A stretch of DNA of 64,000 nucleotides from Phycisphaeraceae bacterium (GTDB lineage: Bacteria; Planctomycetota; Phycisphaerae; Phycisphaerales; UBA1924), in contig JAHBXE010000004.1 in NCBI GenBank assembly GCA_019636625.1, forward strand, positions 1 to 64,000, in the 5' to 3' direction. The translations under genes were made by a program, and so were the position numbers. Below the pieces are notes generated by a model. The model was given only the letters and a program-made list of their open reading frames with translations, was not told where the DNA came from and made no database searches. Positions 1-7,470 of the stretch are shown piece after piece. Numbering within the stretch: position 1 is the first letter of the stretch; each line of letters starts with the position of its first letter.

Positions 1-94
1 CCGGCTTGTCCGAAGCAAGTGCCCCCCGTTAAGAGAAGCGCACTAACCCCCCCCCCCCCCCCCCAAACATTCTGCGAGCAAAGGACTTGAACAT
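1..94 (-). CDS. N-terminus of a secreted protein with G-run in signal peptide (partial, out of phase)
   Basis: Only the first codons lie in the window; the body runs off the left edge. The start ATG at 94 is preceded by GGAG with good spacing and encodes MFKSFARRMF, a basic n-region. An 18-G run follows. In the ATG frame translation then stops within a few codons (LVRFS, stop). Adding one G (or removing two) opens a frame reading VSALLLTGGTCFGQA, a typical signal-peptide core with cleavage site. The gene is therefore written out of phase in this assembly. Its upstream sequence and first codons match those of the RCC1-type gene at 5271, so it is probably a paralogue of that protein, but its body cannot be seen. 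Confidence 0.6.
47..64. repeat. 18-bp homopolymeric C tract (G on coding strand)
   Basis: Eighteen consecutive C on the plus strand, read as six Gly codons on the minus strand inside a signal-peptide coding region. Such tracts are highly slippage-prone and are also hard to sequence. Confidence 0.95.
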
Positions 95-233
95 GTCAGT
101 TCTCCATCGTGTCTTAACACCTTCCCGCCGGACCCACACGGGTCCGAGAATTGGGAAGTCGAACGATGGCGTACCAGAAAACACTCTTCGAGTCTACTGC
201 AACTTATCAACAATGCAAGAAAAACCGAACTTT
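64..233 (-). repeat. Duplicated promoter-leader-N-terminus module, copy A
   Basis: The minus strand here aligns over about 165 bases with plus 5135-5293. Shared blocks are a T-rich run before TTGCAT, the TAGACT hexamer, a 7-bp hairpin (129-146, perfect in this copy, loop GTGT on the minus strand), a GATGGAGAA ribosome-binding site, and ATGTTCAAGTCCTTT. The two copies point outward and flank a 5-kb segment. They have diverged outside the conserved blocks, which suggests an old duplication kept for function. Confidence 0.75.
191..218 (-). promoter_or_regulatory. Sigma70-like promoter of the left-edge gene
   Basis: On the minus strand TTGCAT (218-213) is followed by a 16-bp spacer and TAGACT (196-191). 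The same hexamers and spacer occur in the other copy of the module (5147-5174) although the spacer sequence differs, which supports function. The predicted leader is about 90-100 nt and includes the hairpin at 129-146. Confidence 0.5.
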
Positions 234-526
234 CGCGCCGTTCTGTGGAATTGTGTGCCCCCAATCCGCGGCTCCGCGAAGGGAATCGCGGCGTCCCCCC
301 GCCTACCTGACTTTCACCCCAGATAGGCTTGGCCGATTCGGCTCCTCCAAAAGCCCGAAACGAAGTATCGGGTCCGCTGACCCGGGCGCCCCGGGATGTC
401 GACCCGTCACTTGGTTCCGGGCTCGTTCACGAACGTTTCGGGGCGTTCCAGCGGTGGTTCCACATGGCGGCTCGCGGCACCTACTCCCGCGAGTCCAAAT
501 TTAGACCTTTCAGCCACAGAAGACGG
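234..526. other. Intergenic, no gene recognised
   Basis: This is the 3' flank of the beta-helix gene and the upstream flank of the duplicated leader. No convincing coding sequence, RNA gene or strong terminator was seen. Confidence 0.5.
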
Positions 527-2041
527 TCAGGGACATCCCGTTGCGAACTTGTTCAGGAAGCACTGGAAGTCATTGGCCGTGAGGATCGGCGGCGAGGTCG
601 ACCCGTCGCAGTTCGCGTCCGGGCTGGATGCCGCGAACGTGTTGAGGAAGCACTGGAAGTCGTTGGCCGTCAGCACGGGCGGTGTCGATGACCCGTCGCA
701 GTTTGCGCGGCACACTTCGAAGGCCCCCACCGACGCCGGCAAGGCATAGCACACACCGGCCAGGTCGCCGGTCGCCGCGAGCGGGCTGCTCGCGCGGCCC
801 CTCGCCGGGCTCGACGGGCGCAGCGCGAAGTTCCCCTGCGGATCGAAGAACAATGGGTCCAGCCCGGAAACGCCGTTGGTCTGCGGCACGGGCAACGCCG
901 GCGCCGAGGCCCCGGGATTGTCAAACGCAAACCAGAAGTTCCCGTCGAACGCAAAGGTCCCCGGAGCCGTGTTCGCGCCGGTGTTTACATACGAGGAGAG
1001 ATCCGAACGCCGGAAGTACACAAGATTGTTCACGAACCGCCCGCCCGAGCAGGGGATGAACGTGTATGGTGGCTGCGTCACCGTCTCCTGCAGAATGCGG
1101 AGGATCCAGTTGTGCGGTGTGATGATCGTGTTGTTCGCCGCGAGGCAGTCCACGCACCCGACAAACGCGAGCGGCGCTTGCGATCCGATGATCAGGTTGC
1201 TCACCACGCGAACATCCCGCGCTTCGAAGTTCGCTTCGGTTGACGAAAGTGGCGGGCGGAAGAACTCCAGCCCGGTCGATCCTCCCATGTTCACCGCCCG
1301 CTGGCCCGCCTCGATCATGCGGCACCAGCGGACCTCAATGTCATCTGACCCGCCTTTGCACTGCACCGCGTTGCCGGACATGTCCCGGAAGGTTGTGCGA
1401 GCGATCAGGCCACGGTGGCACCCGACCATGTCCACACCACTGCCCGCGTTCGCGCCGCCGCACCGCTCGATCTCGCAATCCACCACCACAACATCCCGCA
1501 CGCCCGAGAGCTTGATCCCGTCCTGGTTCCCCGTTCCCCCCACATCGCGCACATGCACACGGCGGATGGTCAGGAACCGCGCCGCTTCCGCGTTGGCATA
1601 GTCCCCCCCATCGTCGGCGTTGATCCCGTTGGCCGTCACGTTCCGCACCTCAAGATCGTGCACCACGATGTACCGCGGCCTCACCAGGTGCAGCCCCTCG
1701 CCGCCCCCCTCGATCACCGGGCGCGCCTGCCCCGGCGCACCCCCGATCCAGATCGGCGCCGCCGCCGTTCCCGCGAGGTTGGTCAGGAACGTTCCCCCGG
1801 GATACGTCCCGGGCAGCAGCACCACCGCCGTCCCCGGCGTCGCCTGTGCCGCCGCGAAGGCGATCGTCCCGTACGGGCTGCCCGCCGTCCCGTTGCCCGA
1901 AGCGTTGCTGCCCGAGGGAGACACGTACACGGTCCGCGTCGGCGACAGTCCCATGTCAAACGAGGGAACGAGGTCGCACGATTGCCCGACCGCCCCCGCG
2001 GGGATCGCCACGATCGCCAGCACCGCCAACTCGCCCCGCAT
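527..2041 (-). CDS. Secreted right-handed beta-helix protein with C-terminal dockerin
   Basis: 504-residue secreted protein. The start chosen is the ATG at 2041 because it gives a signal peptide (MRGELAVLAIVAIPAGAVGQ); a longer in-frame start at 2125 would add a non-signal extension. Residues from about 35 show the layout of pectate-lyase-like parallel beta-helix proteins: YVSPSGSNASGNGTAGSPYGTI, then rungs such as VVHDLEVRNVTANGI and VVVVDCEIERCGG. This fold usually binds or cleaves polysaccharides; no catalytic residues can be assigned. The last 61 residues hold two EF-hand-like dockerin repeats (TANDFQCFLN twice) and end GCP. It is divergent from the metzincin gene at 2174, with a short shared upstream region. 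Confidence 0.85.
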   Translation of the reverse strand: MRGELAVLAIVAIPAGAVGQSCDLVPSFDMGLSPTRTVYVSPSGSNASGNGTAGSPYGTIAFAAAQATPGTAVVLLPGTYPGGTFLTNLAGTAAAPIWIGGAPGQARPVIEGGGEGLHLVRPRYIVVHDLEVRNVTANGINADDGGDYANAEAARFLTIRRVHVRDVGGTGNQDGIKLSGVRDVVVVDCEIERCGGANAGSGVDMVGCHRGLIARTTFRDMSGNAVQCKGGSDDIEVRWCRMIEAGQRAVNMGGSTGLEFFRPPLSSTEANFEARDVRVVSNLIIGSQAPLAFVGCVDCLAANNTIITPHNWILRILQETVTQPPYTFIPCSGGRFVNNLVYFRRSDLSSYVNTGANTAPGTFAFDGNFWFAFDNPGASAPALPVPQTNGVSGLDPLFFDPQGNFALRPSSPARGRASSPLAATGDLAGVCYALPASVGAFEVCRANCDGSSTPPVLTANDFQCFLNTFAASSPDANCDGSTSPPILTANDFQCFLNKFATGCP

Positions 2042-2103
2042 CAGGCAGCCCTCCGGGCTCGCATTATCGAGAACCCCCACCCGGGAAAGCAACCGGAAAC
2101 CAC

Positions 2104-2132
2104 TTGGGCTTTTCGGTTTTTGCATGTAGTCT
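2104..2132 (+). promoter_or_regulatory. Candidate promoter of the metzincin gene
   Basis: TTGGGC, 17-bp spacer, TAGTCT, lying 42 bases upstream of the ATG at 2174. The -10 resembles the TAGACT of the duplicated promoters; the -35 is weak. Confidence 0.3.
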
Positions 2133-2173
2133 CAGTTGAAACCAATGCCGGCCCAGTCTGGCAGGAGCACATC

Positions 2174-5017
2174 ATGCGATCACTCATCGCGGCGTTGCTG
2201 TTGATCCCCGGAACTGGCGCGCTGGCGCAAGACAAGCCCACCCCGGCCACCGAACAACGACGCAGCTACGTCTCTCAACTCCTCCCCGGCACCGCCCCGG
2301 CGGCCAGGCGCCCCGCCTCGCAAGCCCCCGCCTCCATCCGCGAGGTCGGTGCGGCCGGCACATGGACCCACCTCCGTATCGACCGCAACGCCCTCGCCCA
2401 GGCCGCCACAGCCGGCGCGTTCGTGATCCCCGGCGTTCGCCTCGATGGCGTCGCCTTGGACCTGATCGTCGAGCGCTTCAGAATCACCCACCCCGAGTCC
2501 CGACTCGTCCTCGGTAGCGGCAAAGGCATTGATGCCCCCGCCGCGTTCGACCCGGAAACCGTCGTCCTCCTCCGCGGCCGGGTCGAGCAATACCCCACCT
2601 CGCACCTGTACCTCGCCGTTTCCCCGTCGATGATTAACGGCCTGATCGACCTCGGCCCGGGCTACCCGCGCTACGGCGTGTCGTCCCGCCTCGCCGGCCG
2701 CCACCTGCCCGAGGGCGAGGCCGTGCTCTTCAAAGCCAAGGCCTCACGCGATCCCAACCCCGCACCCTTCTGCCAGGTGCACCACCCGGAGCACCAGGAC
2801 CCCCCCGGCGGCGGCGGCGACGCCCCGTTCATCAAGAACCTCCGCCAGATCCAGCTCGCCGTAGAGACCGATCACGAGTTCTTCCAGATCCTCGGGACGG
2901 AACCGGCCGCACTCGAATACGTGCTCCACCTCTACGGCGCCGTCAGCGATATCTACATGCGCGAGATCAACTGCCGCGTGGACATCGTGTACACCCGCAT
3001 CTGGCCCCAGCCCAACGAGCCCTTCAACGCCTCTCTCAACGACTTCCGTTCGTATTGGTTGGCCAACATGGGCTCCGTCGCCCGTGACGTGGCTCAGATG
3101 TTCAGCGGGCGGGGCGACCTTCCCGGCGGAGTGGCCTACCTCAACTCCCTCTGCACCAACACCGCCTACGGCTTCTGCGGCAACCTCGTCGGCTTCTTCG
3201 CCGACCCCGAGAGCTCGAGCGTGTTCAACTACGACCCCCTCGTCGCCGCCCACGAACTCGGCCACAACTGCGGCACCCTCCACACCCACGACTACCAGCT
3301 CGACACCTGCGCCGACATCAACACCCCCGCCCAGCGCGGCACGATCATGAGCTATTGCAACCAGACCATCAGCGGCGCCATGGGCGTCGAGGACCTCACG
3401 TTCCACAAGGTCACCCGGCAGGCCATGATGGATTACATCGTCACCCGGCCCAACTGCGTCGTCTTCGACTGCAACCAGAACGGCATCCGCGATTCCATCG
3501 ACATCCAGAATCTGACAAGCCTGGACGTCAACGCCAACGGCATCCCCGATGAATGCGAGGACTGCAACCAGAACGGCATTCTCGACACCATCGACATCGG
3601 CACCATCAGCTTCGACCTCAACGGCAACGGCATCCCCGACGAGTGCGAGCCCGATTGCAACAACAACAACATCCCCGACGACCGCGACATCCTCCTTGGT
3701 ACCAGTCTGGATGTTCACGGCAACGGCATCCCTGACGAGTGCGAGGCCGACCTCAACGGCAACAACATCTCCGATTACACCGAGATCATGGCCAACATGG
3801 CCCTCGACATCGACCGCAACCGAACCCTTGACAGCCGCGAGGATTGCGACAACGACGGCATACCCGACCTCGCCGAACTCGACGGTGCGCACAACGGCTG
3901 GGCCGCGAGCCTTTCCCAACCCGAGGTCCGCTCCTACCACCCGATCTCCGGCGTCCTCATGAACACATCCGTGGCCGGCGCCACCGCCCCGGTTCGCGAT
4001 CTGGTCATCACCCCCGACCGCCGCATCCTCATCGCCGCGGCCAACGGGGTTCGTGAGTACGATGTCTCCGGCGCGTTCGTCCGCACGCTTGTTCCGATCG
4101 GCTCCGGGGGCCTCGGTGTTCCCTCCGCCCTTTTCCTCGCGGATGCCGCCACCCTCCTGGTCGCCGACAGAACGGGAAATCGCATCCTCCGCTACAACCT
4201 CTCAACGGGTGCGTTCATCAATGTCTTTGTCGCTGCCGGCTCCGGCGGCCTCGCGGCCCCCATGGGCATCACCCGCGGCCCAAGCGGCGACCTCTTCGTC
4301 ACGAGCGAGACCAACAACCGCGTGATCCGCTACAACGGCACGACCGGCGCCCTCATCGGAACGTTCGTCGCGTCATCGTCCGGTGGCCTCTCAGCCCCCA
4401 AGGGCCTCGCCTTCAACCCCGTCACCGGAAACCTCCTGGTCGCCAGCCACGGCACCGACCAGGTGCTCGAGTACAACGGCGCCACGGGCGCCTTTCTCAA
4501 GGTCTGGTCCATCGTCGGCGTCCACTTCCACGGCCCGTGGTGCATCCGCATCGGGCGCGATGGCCAGGTGTACGTCAGCGCGAGCGTGGATGAGATGGAC
4601 ACGCACTTCACGCGAGCGAAGATCCTCATCTTCGAGCCGCGCCTCGGCAACTTCGTCCGTGCGTACGTCCAGGCGCTCGATTCGCAGATTGTCCAGACCT
4701 CCGGTTTCGACTTCATGCCCGGCACCGGCCGCGACTGCAACTTCAACCAGGTCCCGGACAACTGCGATATCGCCTCCGGCTTCAGCCAGGACTTCAACGC
4801 CAACGGCGTCCCCGACGAATGCGAGCGCACCTGCTACGCCAACTGCGACCTCTCCACGGGCACACCCCTGCTCACCGCCAACGACTTCCAGTGCTTCCTC
4901 AACGCCTTCGCCTCTGGCTACGCCTACGCCAACTGCGACGGCAGCACGGGAACGCCCGTCCTGACCGCCAACGACTTCCAGTGCTTCCTGAACCGCTTCG
5001 CCCAAGGCTGCCCCTGA
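2174..5017 (+). CDS. Secreted metzincin-type metalloprotease with NHL-like repeats and dockerin
   Basis: 947-residue secreted, modular protein. GGAG lies 8 nt before the ATG, and residues 1-19 form a signal peptide ending ALAQ. After a propeptide-like region, a zinc metallopeptidase domain (about 215-430) carries HELGHNCGTLH at 360-370 and the Met-turn around M392 (GTIMSYC), which marks it as a metzincin resembling the M12B/reprolysin group. Residues about 430-580 are Asp/Asn-rich calcium-binding-type repeats (DCNQNGI..DxxDI..NGIPDECE). Residues about 600-850 are NHL/beta-propeller-like (LVADRTGNRILRYN). Another NGVPDECE unit precedes the two-repeat dockerin (about 887-947), ending GCP. Probable role: extracellular proteolysis on or near the cell surface. 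Confidence 0.88.
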   Translation: MRSLIAALLLIPGTGALAQDKPTPATEQRRSYVSQLLPGTAPAARRPASQAPASIREVGAAGTWTHLRIDRNALAQAATAGAFVIPGVRLDGVALDLIVERFRITHPESRLVLGSGKGIDAPAAFDPETVVLLRGRVEQYPTSHLYLAVSPSMINGLIDLGPGYPRYGVSSRLAGRHLPEGEAVLFKAKASRDPNPAPFCQVHHPEHQDPPGGGGDAPFIKNLRQIQLAVETDHEFFQILGTEPAALEYVLHLYGAVSDIYMREINCRVDIVYTRIWPQPNEPFNASLNDFRSYWLANMGSVARDVAQMFSGRGDLPGGVAYLNSLCTNTAYGFCGNLVGFFADPESSSVFNYDPLVAAHELGHNCGTLHTHDYQLDTCADINTPAQRGTIMSYCNQTISGAMGVEDLTFHKVTRQAMMDYIVTRPNCVVFDCNQNGIRDSIDIQNLTSLDVNANGIPDECEDCNQNGILDTIDIGTISFDLNGNGIPDECEPDCNNNNIPDDRDILLGTSLDVHGNGIPDECEADLNGNNISDYTEIMANMALDIDRNRTLDSREDCDNDGIPDLAELDGAHNGWAASLSQPEVRSYHPISGVLMNTSVAGATAPVRDLVITPDRRILIAAANGVREYDVSGAFVRTLVPIGSGGLGVPSALFLADAATLLVADRTGNRILRYNLSTGAFINVFVAAGSGGLAAPMGITRGPSGDLFVTSETNNRVIRYNGTTGALIGTFVASSSGGLSAPKGLAFNPVTGNLLVASHGTDQVLEYNGATGAFLKVWSIVGVHFHGPWCIRIGRDGQVYVSASVDEMDTHFTRAKILIFEPRLGNFVRAYVQALDSQIVQTSGFDFMPGTGRDCNFNQVPDNCDIASGFSQDFNANGVPDECERTCYANCDLSTGTPLLTANDFQCFLNAFASGYAYANCDGSTGTPVLTANDFQCFLNRFAQGCP

Positions 5018-5134
5018 CGGCCATCCGTGTCCGACGGCTGGAGGAGGGAGGGCGATGATGTGCCGGGACGCGACTACCGTTTTCCGCGCGAATCCGTGGC
5101 GTTCGGCGCGGCAATCCCACGGATCCGCGCGAAG

Positions 5135-5293
5135 CGACAGTTTTTCTTGCATTCTTATGGAATTGAACTAGACTCAGGGTGTACGCTCTGGTATGCCATC
5201 GCTCGACCTCCCGATTTTCGGACCCATGCGGGCCCGCCGTGGAGGTGTCGAGTGACGATGGAGAAATGACATGTTCAAGTCCTTTGATCCGCA
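5135..5293 (+). repeat. Duplicated promoter-leader-N-terminus module, copy B
   Basis: Plus-strand counterpart of the copy at 64-233 in inverted orientation. It holds TTGCAT-16-TAGACT, a hairpin at 5219-5236 (7-bp stem with one A-C mismatch), GATGGAGAAATGAC before the start, and the same first five codons. Conservation of the stem despite sequence changes in the loop suggests the leader hairpin matters. Confidence 0.75.
5147..5174 (+). promoter_or_regulatory. Sigma70-like promoter of the phase-variable RCC1 gene
   Basis: TTGCAT (5147-5152), 16-bp spacer, TAGACT (5169-5174). The ATG at 5271 leaves a leader of roughly 90 nt containing the hairpin at 5219-5236. Conserved in copy A. Confidence 0.5.
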
Positions 5294-6283
5294 GGGGGGG
5301 GGGGGGGGGGGGCGTTCGTTGGCGCGGTGCTGATGTGCGTTTCAAGTAGCGCGGGGCAGACTGCGGGGACGGCGATTTGCTGGGGTTGGGACTTCAACGG
5401 TGAGTGCACACCGCCGAGCGGTCAGAAGTTCGTCAAGGTTTCGGCGGGGCACAGATTCAGTCTGGGGATCAACTCCAACAACCAGATAGTGCATTGGGGA
5501 TGGACAGCGAACGGGCGAGGGAATATCCCCTCCGGCGACGTCTTCGTACAGGTGTCGGCTGGCTACGACCACGGCCTCGCACTTGATGCCACCGGCAACG
5601 TGTACGCGTGGGGAGGCGGAGACCCCAACGCGGGCCTCGGCTGGGATCAAGGAACGGTCCCGAGTGATCCAAGAGGCGATAGTGTGTACACCCAGGTCTC
5701 TGCGGGTGAGGCATTCAACCTCGTTCTTCGCGCCGATGGCACGATCTGGCACTGGGGTCGCGACTCCGAGGGTCAAGATGACATTCCACACAACGAGACT
5801 GGAGCGTCCGGGTTCGTTCCGTACGTTGCCATCGATGCCGGGGGACACCACGGCATCGGTTTGAGAGCTGATGGCTCGATTCAAGTGTGGGGTGGTCAGA
5901 ACTACACGTGTACAACACAGGGAGTCTTGCCGTCCTTTCCTTCCGACACACCGTTCATCGCCGTCGGGGCAGGGCACATCACCAGTTACGCGGTGAAGTC
6001 CGACCGGTCGGTCGTTTGGTGGGGCGGGTGCAATGGGTGCAACACCGAACCGGTCAACCACATAGACATTCAGCACGCGTTTATTGATGGAGGCTACGGT
6101 CATGCGTACGCACGAACGGCCAGCTCGCACGTGTATGCTTGGGGCAGTCCCTGCACTCCGGGAGGAGGCACGCTTGTCTTTGCTGAGCCGCACGAGGTGC
6201 CGTCTTTCCTGGCCAACGCGGTTGTGCTGTCGGCCGCAACCGGCCACAGCAACCACCACAACATCGTCATCATCATGGACTGA
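5271..6283 (+). CDS. Secreted RCC1-repeat protein with 19-G run in signal peptide (frame split)
   Basis: The start ATG at 5271 (MFKSFDPQ, with GGAG upstream) reads into a G run at 5294-5312 and then stops at 5331. The frame that encodes the signal-peptide core (AFVGAVLMCVSSSAGQ) and about 310 residues of RCC1 repeats is displaced: it needs 20 or 17 G instead of 19. In phase the product would be 336-337 residues. The body shows RCC1-type blades (FVKVSAGHRFSLGINSNNQI, VYAWGGGDP, IWHWGRDSEGQ), a seven-bladed propeller fold used for protein binding. Unlike its neighbours it has no dockerin and ends NIVIIMD. A GTG at 5327 could start translation internally but would lose most of the signal peptide. 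Either it is switched off in this isolate or the tract length is an assembly error. Confidence 0.7.
5294..5312. repeat. 19-bp homopolymeric G tract in signal-peptide coding region
   Basis: Nineteen G counting the last base of a CAG codon, then CGTTCG. Tract length modulo 3 decides whether the ATG at 5271 connects to the secreted-protein frame. Confidence 0.95.
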
Positions 6284-7322
6284 GCGCCCGTTCCGCCAGC
6301 CCCGCTTTCCGGCGGGGCTGGCGGCCCTTGGTGCCGCGGCGTCCGTGGCGGCCGGGCAGCAACTCAACGCGCCCGGTCGGATCGTGTGGTGGGGAGAAAC
6401 GGCGGCAAACGCGCTTCTGCAGCCGCCTCCCGGCGTGTACACCACGCTCGCGGTCAACAGTTCTCACGGCCTGGCGCTGCGGCCCGATGGGACAATGGTT
6501 GGATGGGGCGCGAACTTCTCCGGCGAGGCCACGCCGCAGCCCGGTCGTTTTACGCAAGTGGCGACGGGGCTCCACCACAGTGTGGCCCTGCGGGAAGATG
6601 GCACCGCGGTGGCGTGGGGTTGGAACTCCTTCGGCCAGGCCGACACACCCTCTGGCAAGTTCGTGCAGGTTTCGGCGGGATACAACAGCAGCGCGGGCGT
6701 TCGGCCCGATGGGTCGATTCATGTCTGGGGCGGGCTCGCCTGGGCACCAGTGCCGCCCGGTACTTACCGCTTCGTCAGCGTGGGTGGAGGCGGGTACATC
6801 GGTGCCATCCGAACCGATGGAACGCTGGTCACGTGGGGGCCCTCGCTTCCCGTCATCCCGGGCGAGTTCATGTCGGCGTACTTCAACTGCATTTCGGCGG
6901 CCCTGAGAACGGATGGGACGGCCGTGACGTTTGGTCAGTGCAACCCGCAGAACTACCCTGCACCACCCGGGACGTTCACTCACCTCAGCCAAGGCTCGGG
7001 CGGTGGAATCGCGGCGCTTCGCGACGATGGCGTCATCGTTCCGTGGGGGCCGCATCCTGCGAGCGTGCTCAATGTACCATCCGGCCGGTTCTCATACTTG
7101 TGCATGGGACCCGAAACCGGCTTCGCCATCCAACCCTGCTACGCCAACTGCGACAACAGCACCACCGGCTCGCTCCTGACGGCCAACGACTTCCAGTGTT
7201 TCCTGAACAAGTTCGCAGCGGGCGATACTTACGCCAACTGCGACGGCAGCACAGGAACGCCGGTCCTGACCGCCAACGACTTCCAGTGCTTCCTGAACCG
7301 CTTCGCCCAAGGCTGCCAATGA
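6275..7322 (+). CDS. RCC1-repeat protein with dockerin, start codon disrupted
   Basis: Second RCC1-type gene in tandem. A signal-peptide core (LAALGAAASVAAGQ) is followed by RCC1 blades (GRIVWWGE, MVGWGANFSGEATPQPGRF, VAWGWNSFGQADTPSGKF) and a dockerin of two repeats ending GCQ. No in-frame ATG, GTG or TTG with a ribosome-binding site lies at the expected place. The ATG at 6275 sits one base out of phase; removing one of the two G at 6277-6278 would give MTERPFRQPRFPAG joined to the signal core. As written the gene is probably silent, relies on a rare start such as CTG at 6318, or carries a one-base error. It may derive from a tandem duplication of the upstream gene. Confidence 0.6.
6295..6322 (+). 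other. 11-bp perfect hairpin at the junction of the two RCC1 genes
   Basis: GCCAGCCCCGC (6295-6305), loop TTTCCG, GCGGGGCTGGC (6312-6322). It lies just after the first gene's stop and inside the n-region of the second gene's signal peptide. No U-run follows, so a simple intrinsic terminator is unlikely. Confidence 0.6.
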
Positions 7323-7470
7323 ACCGGACCGAGGCTGCAAGAGACCTCCCAAACACCCTGCGTACGCCGCGCTCAGCCTCGCTCAAGTCGCCGCGAACCC
7401 CTGCCGAGCCTGCAATACCACACCTCCCGGTACGTTGAATCGGGGCACTCGCCTCACCAGGAGATACCCC

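Noticed and set aside
1415-2173. Coding extension upstream of the metzincin start
   Set aside because: It lies antisense to the beta-helix gene, and the signal peptide and ribosome-binding site fix the start at 2174.
64-5312. Invertible segment flanked by the duplicated leaders
   Set aside because: The copies have diverged outside short blocks and no recombinase gene is near, so active inversion is not supported.
5271-5340. The G-run frame breaks as plain assembly errors
   Set aside because: Not excluded, but long real tracts exist whatever their exact length, other runs in the window keep frame, and all three breaks fall in signal peptides. Kept as the main alternative to test.
6270-6330. 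Programmed +1 frameshift joining the two RCC1 genes
   Set aside because: No slippery sequence or ribosome-binding-like stimulator resembling known +1 sites, and the second gene has its own signal peptide core, which argues for a separate protein.
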